Assembly (NCBI GenBank): GCA_965261955.1
Contig: CBDHEM010000071.1
Span: 62,001 to 126,000 of the forward strand
Source: JABAAI01 sp965261955
GTDB lineage: Bacteria > Spirochaetota > Leptospiria > Leptospirales > Leptonemataceae
Length of the DNA: 64,000 bases
Reading direction: 5' to 3'
In this document: positions 1-8,522 of the stretch, one piece after another
Position numbering within the stretch: the first letter of the stretch is position 1
How the letters are laid out: each line of letters begins with the position of its first letter
The notes under the pieces: model-generated
What the model saw: the letters and a program-made list of their open reading frames with translations, nothing else
Databases searched by the model: none
Told to the model about the DNA's origin: nothing
Made by a program: the position numbers and the translations under genes

Positions 1-81
1 AAATTAGGCTGGAGCCATAAAGTAAAATTAAAGCATGGGCTTGAATTGGCCTATCAAGATTTTTTAAAGTGCTATAGTTAA
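1..81 (+). CDS. C-terminal end of a sugar-nucleotide reductase, probably GDP-L-fucose synthase (partial)
   Basis: Only the last 26 codons are in the window; the reading frame is open from base 1 to a TAA at 79-81. The peptide contains LGWSHKVKLKHGLELAY followed by a short tail. This resembles the extreme C-terminus of GDP-L-fucose synthase and related extended SDR epimerases, where LGW(K/S)PK is followed by an LxxGLxxxYxWF helix. A fucose-donor gene would fit the GT10 fucosyltransferase remnant at 39.6 kb. With so little sequence, another NDP-sugar epimerase cannot be excluded. Confidence 0.5.
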   Translation, partial: KLGWSHKVKLKHGLELAYQDFLKCYS

Positions 82-87
82 ACTATT

Positions 88-1587
88 TTGAAGCCAACGA
101 AATTGAAAATACTCCAATTGAATACCTATGACAAGTGGGGAGGGGCGGAAAAGATGGCTTTACAGCTTCATCGTGCCCATTTGCGTAATGGCCATTGGCC
201 TTATTTGGCAGTAAAGAAAGCATTTTTGGAAGAAAAAAATGTATGGTCACTAACGCCCCACAATGGTGCAAAAAAAATCATCAGGAAACAAAAATCTGTC
301 AAAAAAAGGGTTCAAAAGCATCAACGAATAATTGAAATAATTGCATTCGCTGTGCAAAGTAATTTGCAGCGATGTAAGGCGTTTTTACAGGCAACGCTAT
401 TTCATAAATCAAACTTGCGTTTTTTAAAACCTATTTTACGCTGTTTCCCGCGTTGGGAAGGCTTTCAATATAATTTTTATGCTATTTTGTGTTCTCCCAC
501 TTGGCGACAAAAATGGGATTTTACTCAGTGTCTTTGGCAAGGTCGTGAAGCATTTGATTACCCCATGAGCCAAGATTTATTGTTAACATTGCATAATGAT
601 TTCAATTGGCAACCGCATCTCATCCATGCTCATAATTTGCATGGAAACTATTTTGACTTACGTTTGTTAGAGAAACTGAGCCATAAATATCCAGTATTTT
701 TGACACTACATGATCAATGGAGTTTTACGGGACACTGTGCCCATAGCTTTGATTGTAGCCACTGGCAGAGTGGCTGTGGTAAGTGTCCAGATTTGAATAG
801 TTATCCACCACTTTGGCGGGATGGTACGGCTAAAAACTGGAAGCAAAAACAAAAAATATATCAAAACTCAAAGTTATATATAGTGACCCCTTCTCAGTGG
901 TTAATGGAATGCGTTCAACGTTCTATGCTAGCACCGGCATTGCAAGAGGCAAGAGTTATTCCCAATGGCATCGATTTGAGTGTGTTTAGGCCAGGAGATA
1001 AACAGAAGGCACGTCAAAAACTAGGAATTGCTTCAGATGCATCGGTCGTGCTTTCCGCTGCAAGTGGTTTGCGTCATAGTGTTTATAAAGATTACAAAAC
1101 TTTGAGTAATGGGCTCAAAGTGGCTTCACAAAAAATTGAAAATTTAGTCTTGCTAGCGCCTGGTGCTCATATGAATCATCAGGGCGTGAAAAGAAAACGT
1201 TTAGCTAAGGCTACAATGCTCTTTTATCCTTTTGAAGAAGATCCTTCTATGCTGGTTACTTTTTATCACGCAGCAGATGTTTATGTGCACACCACACGAG
1301 CCGATACATTCCCTTCGGTAATATTGGAAGCTCTTGCCTGTGGTTTGCCTGTTATTGCAACAAAAGTGGGAGGGATACCTGAGCTGATTACCAATGGAAA
1401 GGAAGGTATTTTAATTCCTTTAGGAGATGTGCATGCCCTTGTGAATGCGCTGATTGTGTTATTAAAAAACAAATACTCTTGCGAGCAAAAGGGAAAGCGT
1501 GCACAACAACGTATTCAAAAAAAATATAGTGAAGGTGGAATGGTGGACAGTTATATGCAATTCTATCGAGAAGTATTAGCAAATTAG
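88..1587 (+). CDS. Glycosyltransferase family 4 (GT-B fold)
   Basis: 499 residues read from a TTG start only six bases after the upstream stop, so it is probably co-transcribed with the previous gene. The N-terminal domain has the GGAE motif (residues 18-21) typical of GT4 transferases, then a cysteine-rich stretch around residues 205-235 (HDQWSFTGHCAHSFDC) also seen in WcaL-like colanic-acid transferases. The C-terminal Rossmann domain has the VIPNGID linker near residue 292 and the sugar-nucleotide site FPSVILEALACGLPVIA near 400-420. It should add one sugar to a lipid-linked oligosaccharide at the inner face of the cytoplasmic membrane. Donor and acceptor cannot be deduced. The exporter genes follow directly. 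Confidence 0.85.
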   Translation: MKPTKLKILQLNTYDKWGGAEKMALQLHRAHLRNGHWPYLAVKKAFLEEKNVWSLTPHNGAKKIIRKQKSVKKRVQKHQRIIEIIAFAVQSNLQRCKAFLQATLFHKSNLRFLKPILRCFPRWEGFQYNFYAILCSPTWRQKWDFTQCLWQGREAFDYPMSQDLLLTLHNDFNWQPHLIHAHNLHGNYFDLRLLEKLSHKYPVFLTLHDQWSFTGHCAHSFDCSHWQSGCGKCPDLNSYPPLWRDGTAKNWKQKQKIYQNSKLYIVTPSQWLMECVQRSMLAPALQEARVIPNGIDLSVFRPGDKQKARQKLGIASDASVVLSAASGLRHSVYKDYKTLSNGLKVASQKIENLVLLAPGAHMNHQGVKRKRLAKATMLFYPFEEDPSMLVTFYHAADVYVHTTRADTFPSVILEALACGLPVIATKVGGIPELITNGKEGILIPLGDVHALVNALIVLLKNKYSCEQKGKRAQQRIQKKYSEGGMVDSYMQFYREVLAN

Positions 1588-1597
1588 TTTGAATCCA

Positions 1598-2470
1598 ATG
1601 TCTAAAAAAAGAAAAAATACCTCCACTTCTGAAAAGTGGGATTTAGTGATTTCTGCTGATCATAATTGGTTTGATTTACATTTGAAAGAACTATGGCGCT
1701 ACCGTGATTTGGTTTACTTGTTTATCCGACGTGATTTTGTAGCCAACTATGTGCAGACAATTTTGGGTCCGTTGTGGTTCATAATACAACCTCTTTTCTC
1801 TTCCATTGTCTATACTGTTGTTTTTTCCAAGATAGCACGTATCCCCACAGATGGCCTACCGCCTTTTCTGTTTTATATGGGGGGGAGTATACTCTGGAGC
1901 TATTTTATATCATGCTTTCAAGGAGCATCTAATACCTTGGTAGCAAACGAGGGAGTGTTTGGTAAGGTTTATTTCCCACGCTTGAGCGTACCTTTGGCAA
2001 TAGTGATCTCCTCTTTGGGTAAACTGGCTTTGAATTTTGTGCTTTTTTTCGGGTTCTTGATTTATTTTTCGTATACTACAGAAAACAAAGTGCAATATAA
2101 CGGATATGTAATCTTTTTTCCCGTAATGGTTTTACAGTTGGCCTTACTTGGCTTAGGTTGTGGCGTTTTAATTTCAGCTTTGTCTTCAAAGTACCGGGAT
2201 ATCACATATTTGACGAGCTTTGTCGTGCAGCTCTGGATGTATGTCACCCCTGTAGTCTATCCCTTATCAGAGGTCCCAGAGGCCTATCGAAGTATCTATA
2301 TGCTAAACCCCGTTTCAGCCATCATTGAATTCTTTCGTCTGGGTTTTATGGGACAATCTTCGATTACTCTTGAACAAATCATCATAAGTTGGGGAATGAC
2401 TTTATGTCTTCTTTTGATAGGTGTGATCATTTTTAATCGAATAGAGCGTACTTATATTGATACGGTATAA
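1598..2470 (+). CDS. wzm: O-antigen/teichoic-acid type ABC exporter, permease (Wzm)
   Basis: ABC-2 type permease of about 290 residues. The frame is open from a TTG at 1589, but the ATG at 1598 (MSKKRK) is the more natural start. The start of the protein contains LWRYRDLVYLFIRRDFVANY, the classic cytoplasmic lead-in of Wzm/TagG, followed by about six hydrophobic segments and a conserved PxxY element (YVTPVVYPLSEVP) near residue 220. It would form the channel that moves the undecaprenyl-linked polysaccharide across the inner membrane, together with the ATPase encoded five bases downstream. This indicates that at least one polysaccharide of the locus is made by the ABC-dependent rather than the Wzy-dependent route. 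Confidence 0.9.
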   Translation: MSKKRKNTSTSEKWDLVISADHNWFDLHLKELWRYRDLVYLFIRRDFVANYVQTILGPLWFIIQPLFSSIVYTVVFSKIARIPTDGLPPFLFYMGGSILWSYFISCFQGASNTLVANEGVFGKVYFPRLSVPLAIVISSLGKLALNFVLFFGFLIYFSYTTENKVQYNGYVIFFPVMVLQLALLGLGCGVLISALSSKYRDITYLTSFVVQLWMYVTPVVYPLSEVPEAYRSIYMLNPVSAIIEFFRLGFMGQSSITLEQIIISWGMTLCLLLIGVIIFNRIERTYIDTV

Positions 2471-2475
2471 AAATT

Positions 2476-3282
2476 ATGTCTGATATAGTTTTAGAAGTTA
2501 AAAATCTTTCGAAAGAGTACCGTTTAGGCATGGTAGGGCGAGGTACGTTACGTGAGGACATACAGTCGTTATGGGCTAAAATGCGAGGGAAGGAAAACCC
2601 GAATAGCCTATTGACTAAGGCCTGGACAAAGCAAGGAGTCAATATAGAAAATGGGTATCTATGTGCCTTAAGAGATGTTTCGTTTTCGGTGAAGCAGGGT
2701 GAAGTGCTGGGTATTGTTGGTGGAAATGGTGCAGGGAAATCGACTCTTTTGAAAATTATGTCAAAAATCACTTTACCAAGTAATGGCCTTATACGTGCCA
2801 AGGGGCGGATAGCCAGCCTTTTAGAAGTGGGTACGGGCTTTCATAGGGAGCTTACTGGGCGGGAAAATATCTTTTTGAATGGGGCTATTTTGGGCATGAC
2901 TAAAGTAGAGATCAGGGGTAAGTTGGAAGAAATCATAGATTTTTCTGGTATTGAACAATTTATTGATACACCCGTTAAGCGTTATTCCAGTGGAATGCAT
3001 GTGCGTTTGGCCTTTGCTGTAGCCGCTCACTTGGAGCCAGAGATTTTAATCATAGATGAAGTTTTGGCAGTGGGGGATGCTAAATTTCAAAAGAAATGCG
3101 TAGAAAAAATGAAAAATGTTTCTTCTGAAGGGCGTACAGTGCTTTTTGTGAGCCATAATATGCTGAGCATACAGAAGTTATGTTACAGAGGGATACTTTT
3201 GAGGAATGGTCAGATAGCTTTTTCTGGGAAAATACCGGATGTCATTAGAAATTACAAAATTGTTTTAAATATTACTAGATGA
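2476..3282 (+). CDS. wzt: O-antigen ABC exporter, ATP-binding subunit (Wzt, short form)
   Basis: 268 residues starting at an ATG five bases after wzm. Walker A GGNGAGKST lies at 82-90, the ABC signature YSSGM at 170-174 and Walker B LIIDE at 191-195; the D-loop and H-loop (FVSHNM) follow. The insert before Walker A is typical of polysaccharide exporters. The protein ends right after the nucleotide-binding domain and lacks the C-terminal carbohydrate-binding domain of the long Wzt proteins that recognise a capped chain end. Either chain length is not read by Wzt here, or the C-terminal part was lost: the DNA that follows is decayed sequence. It energises the Wzm channel. Confidence 0.9.
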   Translation: MSDIVLEVKNLSKEYRLGMVGRGTLREDIQSLWAKMRGKENPNSLLTKAWTKQGVNIENGYLCALRDVSFSVKQGEVLGIVGGNGAGKSTLLKIMSKITLPSNGLIRAKGRIASLLEVGTGFHRELTGRENIFLNGAILGMTKVEIRGKLEEIIDFSGIEQFIDTPVKRYSSGMHVRLAFAVAAHLEPEILIIDEVLAVGDAKFQKKCVEKMKNVSSEGRTVLFVSHNMLSIQKLCYRGILLRNGQIAFSGKIPDVIRNYKIVLNITR

Positions 3283-3360
3283 ACGAATAGTTTCGTTTAT
3301 ATGGGGGATTTGTTTTCAATGGATGGGGAATGATTTGATAAAAGCTCTGGGAAACGAAAG

Positions 3361-3831
3361 TTGCAGGTGCTTAGGGATATACTTTTTTGTGATGAGTCTC
3401 CCCATCATGGCTCCAGGTGGGACCGAAAGGTTTTAGTTTCTTGTGGTAATGCATTGTACTACATTGTGATGCATTGTGATACATTGATAACTTGCATAAG
3501 GCTAGTTGTACCTAGCCTTAATTATTTGCCTTTAGCAGTGTACTTGTTCAAGATTAAAGCTTTTGGTCGGCCTGTAATTGTATTTACCCATAGAGTTTGG
3601 CATAAACTTTGGCATTTGGCTGTAAATACAGATACTTTTTTAAAGAGAATACGTAATTTTCCAAATTATGCCAAGAGATTTAAAAACTATTACTGTATTT
3701 CAGAGTTGCCTAAAGATCAAGTAGCTAATTTCTATCTCTATAGTAGCTATGCAAAATTTTTGAAACTCATTCAGAATAATTTTATGGTAGCCTATTTGAA
3801 AGGCAGTGAGAGCAATCTTGATCAAGGGTAA
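3361..3831 (+). pseudogene. Remnant of a glycosyltransferase (GT4-like N-terminal domain)
   Basis: An open frame of about 156 codons without a good start. Its middle part reads GRPVIVFTHRVWHKLWH and later RFKNYYCISELPKDQ, which resembles the N-terminal acceptor domain of GT4 transferases, where a hydrophobic strand, a histidine and a surface CISE(L)xK segment recur. No C-terminal nucleotide-sugar domain follows in any frame, and the frame closes before the next recognisable coding segment. I read it as a truncated glycosyltransferase left behind downstream of wzt. The family call is by eye only, and the fragment may not be expressed. Confidence 0.4.
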
Positions 3832-4099
3832 AATCATGGGAGCTTCATCTCCATCTCATTTTTATAGAGAAATTATAAATTATCTTTCTGTTGATTTATG
3901 AGTAATTCTTTTCAAAAAGAGAGCATAATAAGGCCTATGATTTTTTATCATGCTATAATTATGACGTAAAAAAAATTGGCATGGTTATATATTTTCTCGC
4001 CCTCTATTGCACCTGAAAGTTCTCTGTTCGGATAGAGAGACTATTTATCACGGTTATTGAAGTTTATATGTTAGATAGAAACTTTTCTATAAGACAATA

Positions 4100-4641
4100 A
4101 GACAATTCTTTTCACTCATCCATAATATCCGAAGAAGTTCTATAAATGAAGTTCCATGTCGTGGTGGTTTTGTTTTTAGGATGGGCAATATTGTAGAAGA
4201 AGAGTTGAATTTGTTCGATTCACGTGAGATTGCTTATGCAAAAAATCCAAACCCTTTTGTGGATATACATCTTGTGGCAAACTGCAAGTTTGCCACAAGG
4301 ATTACATATCTTTCTATCGTGTATGGGGTTGTCTAGGTTATTCGTCAATATATGTTCCCCCCCAAGGGTTATTTTTTTTGCAGAGAAGGTCTCTTATCCT
4401 TCCTCAGAAATTAAGATCAGCTAAAACAGGATAATATATTTCTTACGCAGATGTACTGAAGGCCTTTCCTCATTCCCTATGGCATAACGAAATTTATAAG
4501 GGCCATACGGTGAGTGGTAGGGGCTTTGTATATGAAAAGAATACTCCACAGGATATTTATAAGGCGTTTATAGAAATATTTCAGCACCTAGGAAACAGAT
4601 GGGAAGTTAGAGATGAAGAAAAGAAGCTATTGGAACAATAG
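4100..4641 (+). pseudogene. Decayed glycosyltransferase-like gene, TIGR04372-like
   Basis: No single frame is open, but two frames carry consecutive pieces of one protein. From about 4122 to 4336 the frame reads IRRSSINEVP, then FVFRMGNIVEEELN and FVDIHLVANCKFA; from about 4440 another frame reads GHTVSGRGFVYE, NTPQDIYKAFIEI and GNRWEVRDEEKKLLEQ. These match in order the pattern of the TIGR04372 putative glycosyltransferases (a VIRMG motif, a DIYLxAxCKF motif, and an NTPEEIxxAVxEM...GxW motif near the C-terminus). At least one frameshift and one stop separate the pieces. The assignment rests on remembered motifs and should be tested by a profile search. Confidence 0.5.
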
Positions 4642-4675
4642 TATGGTTTTTTAGAGGGGCATTTATATTTGTTAG

Positions 4676-4873
4676 GTGGACCGCATAAGGGTAATCCTGA
4701 TTGGGAGGAAGGCGAATATTAAGATTAATATTGAACAGAAATTCAAAAGTGATAAACTTGCTTATAAAACTTTTCGTGAGAATTTTATTAAAAGAAGTGC
4801 TTCGCCTGATAAATTTATGGGTGAAATTATTACTGACTATATTCATGAGGAAATAGCTGATCGCTTATTATGA
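4676..4873 (+). pseudogene. C-terminal remnant of an unidentified upstream gene, overlapping the next start
   Basis: A 65-codon frame whose second half (FKSDKLAYKTFRENFIKR and SPDKFMGEII) looks like genuine protein sequence, while the first half does not. Its stop overlaps the start of the following gene as ATGA, the arrangement of translationally coupled operon genes, so the last 45 or so codons are probably the authentic 3' end of a lost upstream gene. It may belong to the decayed glycosyltransferase just before it or to a separate gene. I do not recognise the family. Confidence 0.35.
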
Positions 4874-5991
4874 AGGATATATCGCATGTTAGCAAGGGAA
4901 TCTCTGCGTATACCTTTGGAGATGGCTCTTTTTTTCAACTTAACGAATTCTTAGTAAATAAGAATGAAAAAGATTATTTTCTTTGCATTATAGATGCTTT
5001 TTTTATTGGCACAGAATTTTATCAGTATTTAGAGACAATTCCATTCTTACAAGTGAGAATTTATGATCCTATCCATGAACCTAGTACTGATGATATGGAT
5101 ACTATTGTCATTGAGACCCGCCAACGCTATCAAACAGACCCTAGTGTAATTATAGGGATTGGGGGGGGCTGTACTCTTGATGTAGCTAAGGCTGTCTCTA
5201 ATCTTTTTGCTAATGGTGGGAAAGCAGAAGATTATCAAGGCTGGGATTTGCTAAAAAAACCAGGTATTTATAAAATAGGTATCCCTAGCATTTCAGGAAC
5301 CGGTGCTGAGGCCTCACGTACTTGTGTTCTCCTAAGCAAGAGAAAAAATCTAAAACTAGGCATGAATAGTGAGTATAGTTTATTTGATTTCTTGATTTTG
5401 GATCCAGAGTTGACAGTCACAGTGCCAAGAGACCAATACTTTTTTACTGGCATGGATACCTATATTCATTGCATTGAGTCGCTAAATGGCAATCATCGCC
5501 ATCCTATAGCAGATTCTTATTCCCACGAAGCTTTGCGTCTGTGTCGCGAAGTTTTTACTTCTGATAATATGCAGAGTGAAGAAAACCGTACTAAACTCAT
5601 GACCGCATCTTTTCTAGGCGGTTCGGCTATAGCCAATAGCTATGTTGGGGTGGTGCATCCTATTTCGGCAGCTTTGAGTGTGCTTTTTGACTCTCGTCAC
5701 TGTGTCACAAATTGCATGGTGATGCAGTATATGGGGGAATTCTATCCCAAAGAAAGTGAAGAGTTTTTATCTATGGTAAATAAACAGAAGATTGTTATTC
5801 CTAGTCTTGATAAAAGTTATTATCGCAGTGAAAACCTAGACTCAGAAGATTTGACAGATGAGTTATGTGATAGGCTTTATCAGCTAGCCATTGTTCATAA
5901 AAAGCCCTTGCAAAATGCCTTGGGAGAGAACTATAAAAAGATTTTATCTCCAAGTAAAGTTAGAGATTTGTTTGGCAGAATATTACGTTGA
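4870..5991 (+). CDS. kdnB: Iron-containing alcohol dehydrogenase, KdnB-like (3-deoxy-octulosonate 8-oxidase type)
   Basis: 373 residues with the group III metal-dependent alcohol dehydrogenase layout. GGGCTLDVAK (98-107) binds the dinucleotide pyrophosphate, GTGAEAS is at 143-149, and likely metal ligands are D196, H200, H263 and H277, the same spacing as in FucO-type enzymes. In Shewanella, KdnB oxidises C8 of Kdo and KdnA then aminates it to give Kdo8N (established knowledge). A KdnA-like gene lies 660 bp downstream, which is the main reason for this call over a generic alcohol dehydrogenase. Because a NeuB-family synthase is also present, the true substrate may be a nonulosonate instead of Kdo. 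The ATG overlaps the previous stop. Confidence 0.75.
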   Translation: MKDISHVSKGISAYTFGDGSFFQLNEFLVNKNEKDYFLCIIDAFFIGTEFYQYLETIPFLQVRIYDPIHEPSTDDMDTIVIETRQRYQTDPSVIIGIGGGCTLDVAKAVSNLFANGGKAEDYQGWDLLKKPGIYKIGIPSISGTGAEASRTCVLLSKRKNLKLGMNSEYSLFDFLILDPELTVTVPRDQYFFTGMDTYIHCIESLNGNHRHPIADSYSHEALRLCREVFTSDNMQSEENRTKLMTASFLGGSAIANSYVGVVHPISAALSVLFDSRHCVTNCMVMQYMGEFYPKESEEFLSMVNKQKIVIPSLDKSYYRSENLDSEDLTDELCDRLYQLAIVHKKPLQNALGENYKKILSPSKVRDLFGRILR

Positions 5992-6644
5992 TACCCATCA
6001 TTTCTATCATTATAGCCGTACATAACGAGGAAAAATTTATTGGTCGCTGTTTGCGCTCGTTGCTCAATCAAAATTACGATCGCAGTAAATATGAAATTAT
6101 TGTGATCAATGATGCTAGCCATGATCGTACTGCCTATGCTTTAGAACTTTTCAAAGATGATATTAAAGTTTTGTACAACCGAAATCAGTTGGGTCTGCCA
6201 GCCTCTTTGAATATAGGTATTCATCAGGCAAAGGGACAGTATATAGTACGAGTAGATGGAGATGACTATGTTAATAGTAACTACTTGTCAATACTGCAGA
6301 TGTTTCTTTCGATGAATCCGTATATGGATGCAGTTTCTTGTGATTACTTTATTGTGGATAATGATGAGAATTTTCTTACACGTGAGAATTCTTTAGAAGA
6401 ACCAATTGGTTGTGGTATTATGTTTCAAACTAAGCATCTTATTCAGATTGGTCTTTATGATGAGGATTTTTTGTTACATGAAGATAAGGATTTGCGTTTG
6501 CGTTTTTTGAAAAGATATCAGATCCATCGGGTAGAATTACCGCTTTACCGTTACCGTCATCATGAAGGAAACATGACCAGTGATAGAAAAAATATGCAAA
6601 AATATGCAAAACATTTGGAAAAAAAGTATCAAAGCGAGACCTAG
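5988..6644 (+). CDS. Glycosyltransferase family 2, short
   Basis: 218 residues from a TTG that overlaps the previous stop (TTGA). The GT-A signature is intact: the opening strand ISIIIAVHNEEKFIGRCL at residues 5-22, VINDAS near 39-44 and the metal-binding DGDD at 90-93. A later DEDFLLHEDKDLRLRF matches the acceptor-side ED motif of the family. It is shorter than the usual 250-330 residues and ends soon after the catalytic core. It sits between the KdnB- and KdnA-like genes, so it may transfer the modified sugar or its partner sugar; the donor is unknown. Confidence 0.8.
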   Translation: MIPIISIIIAVHNEEKFIGRCLRSLLNQNYDRSKYEIIVINDASHDRTAYALELFKDDIKVLYNRNQLGLPASLNIGIHQAKGQYIVRVDGDDYVNSNYLSILQMFLSMNPYMDAVSCDYFIVDNDENFLTRENSLEEPIGCGIMFQTKHLIQIGLYDEDFLLHEDKDLRLRFLKRYQIHRVELPLYRYRHHEGNMTSDRKNMQKYAKHLEKKYQSET

Positions 6645-6655
6645 GAGTATTCGAT

Positions 6656-7813
6656 ATGCCTGGATTTGAATTAATTGGCCAAGAAGAGTTTCGAGAAATC
6701 GAGAGCATATTCCAAAATGGAGGTGTATTTTTTCGCCATGGCTTTGAAGCCCAAAGGAAAAGAGTTTACAAAGTACGTTCTTTTGAAAAAGACTTTGCCC
6801 GTTATATGCAAGTCCCTGATGCTTTGGCAGTTAGTTCTGGAAGCGTTGCGATAAAAGTAGCTCTCAAGGCCTTGGGACTTGGCCCAGGTGATGAGGTCAT
6901 TACTCAGGCCTTTACCTTTGTTGCAACAGTTGAAGCGATTATTGAGACAGGTGCTCAGCCAGTGATTGCTGAAATTGATGAGACCTTGAATATGGACCCT
7001 GTTAGTGTAGCCACGCTCGTTACTCCTAAAACTAAAGCCATTATAGCGGTACACATGTTAGGAACTCCAGCACGTATGGAAGAGCTGCATAAGTTGAGCC
7101 AAAAACATAATGTTTTTTTACTTGAAGATACAGCTTGGGGTTGTGGTGGTAAATATAAGGATAAATTTCTGGGAACGATTGGCGATGCAGGTACTTATAG
7201 TTTTGATTATGGAAAAACCATGACCACGGGAGAGGGAGGAATGGTTATTTTCCGTGATCAAAGTGCTTTAGCTAGGGCTAGGGCTTACCATGACCATGGC
7301 CATGAAAACAACCCTAAGTTACCCCGCTGGGAAGATACTCGCAGTTCTTCTGGATTTAATTATCGCATGACCGAGCTACAAGGTGCAGTGGGTATTGCCC
7401 AGCTAAAAAAACTTACTGATATTGTCACAAAACAAAGGCAATATAAACAAAAGATTGTTGATGTTTTGAATAGTATCTCTCAAGTGCAAATTCGTCCATC
7501 TCCACCGAATTCATTAGAGACAGCCGATGCCTTGGTCTTTTTTACTGAAAGGCCAGACCAAGCCTTGGCCTGCCGTAAGGCTCTCGTTGACGCTGACGTA
7601 GGAACGAAAATATTGCCTGAGGCAATTAGCTGGCACTTTACTGGTGCATGGGAACATATGCCAGAACTAGCACAGCAGCATGCTAATTTAGCCGAAGCAT
7701 TCCCACGCTCACTAGCTTTACTAAGTCGTGCAGTAGCTTTGCCAGTAAGTGTTGTACTGGATCAGACAGTAGCTGAACGTGTCGGGGTGGCTTTGCGGAA
7801 AGTTTTTGGCTAA
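6656..7813 (+). CDS. kdnA: DegT/DnrJ/EryC1 aminotransferase, KdnA-like
   Basis: 385 residues, PLP-dependent sugar aminotransferase of fold type I. The N-terminus MPGFELIGQEE with FRHGFEAQRK is characteristic of KdnA-type enzymes; LLEDTAWGCGG gives the pyridine-N aspartate (D158) and SFDYGKTMTTGEGG the Schiff-base lysine (K187). KdnA converts the 8-oxo derivative of Kdo made by KdnB to 8-amino-3,8-dideoxy-octulosonate in Shewanella. Here the pair is embedded with a cytidylyltransferase and a NeuB-type synthase, so the aminated sugar could be either Kdo8N or an amino-nonulosonate. The next gene starts inside its last codons. Confidence 0.75.
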   Translation: MPGFELIGQEEFREIESIFQNGGVFFRHGFEAQRKRVYKVRSFEKDFARYMQVPDALAVSSGSVAIKVALKALGLGPGDEVITQAFTFVATVEAIIETGAQPVIAEIDETLNMDPVSVATLVTPKTKAIIAVHMLGTPARMEELHKLSQKHNVFLLEDTAWGCGGKYKDKFLGTIGDAGTYSFDYGKTMTTGEGGMVIFRDQSALARARAYHDHGHENNPKLPRWEDTRSSSGFNYRMTELQGAVGIAQLKKLTDIVTKQRQYKQKIVDVLNSISQVQIRPSPPNSLETADALVFFTERPDQALACRKALVDADVGTKILPEAISWHFTGAWEHMPELAQQHANLAEAFPRSLALLSRAVALPVSVVLDQTVAERVGVALRKVFG

Positions 7814-8522
7814 GCGGAAAGTCATTGCTGTCATTCAGGCACGCATGGGTTCATCGCGTTTGCCAAATAAAACTATGTTGTGGTTGCACGGCTTGCCTAT
7901 GATTGGCTGGCTACATCATAGGCTACAAAAATCACGGGAGTTGGACAGTCTTGTTTTTGCTATTGCTGGTACTGACTTTGACCAAGCTCTTGCTACTTAT
8001 TTACAAGGCCGAAGAACTCAGATATATAAAGGGTCGGAAAATGATGTTTTAGCACGTATCTATCTTGCTGGTAAAGAAGCTCAAGCCACACATGTAGTGC
8101 GTGTGTGTGCAGATAATCCATTCACAGATCCTCAGGAAATAGACCATTTAGTACGCTTTTATTTTTCGAATAATTATGACTATGCCTATAATCATATTCC
8201 TAAAAATAACTGCTATCCCGATGGTCTGGGAGCTGAGATGGTTTCTATAGTAACATTGGCTTATATTCATGAGCATGCCCGTAGCCTTGCACAAAGAGAA
8301 CATGCCTTTAATTATATTTGGGATAATCAAAGTAAATTTAAAATAGCTACCTTTGAGCCAAAAGAAGCAAGCCTTCAACATCCGGATTTAAAACTGGATG
8401 TTGATAGCTATGAACAATACTTGCGTTTACTACGAATGAATATACATCCTGATATGTCGGCAAAAGAAATTATAGATTGCTTCTTGGCTTATGAACGTGA
8501 GAGTTGTATTTCTTCATCATGA
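7806..8522 (+). CDS. SpsF/CMP-sugar synthetase-like cytidylyltransferase
   Basis: About 238 residues when read from the TTG at 7806, which overlaps the end of the KdnA-like gene; the longer frame from 7779 adds unlikely residues. The N-terminal VIAVIQARMGSSRLPNK is the nucleotide-binding signature of the SpsF/NeuA/KdsB family, followed by ENDVLARIY and VRVCADNPFTDP, the latter carrying the metal-binding aspartate. These enzymes activate acidic sugars as CMP conjugates. It is followed directly by a NeuB-family synthase, so it very likely activates that enzyme's product. SpsF-like members are less well characterised than NeuA, and their sugar specificity is not predictable from sequence. Confidence 0.75.
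   Translation: MAKRKVIAVIQARMGSSRLPNKTMLWLHGLPMIGWLHHRLQKSRELDSLVFAIAGTDFDQALATYLQGRRTQIYKGSENDVLARIYLAGKEAQATHVVRVCADNPFTDPQEIDHLVRFYFSNNYDYAYNHIPKNNCYPDGLGAEMVSIVTLAYIHEHARSLAQREHAFNYIWDNQSKFKIATFEPKEASLQHPDLKLDVDSYEQYLRLLRMNIHPDMSAKEIIDCFLAYERESCISSS

Noticed and set aside
2433..2801. Minus-strand frame of 122 codons over the wzt start
   Set aside because: It is the antisense shadow of wzt and has no protein-like motifs.
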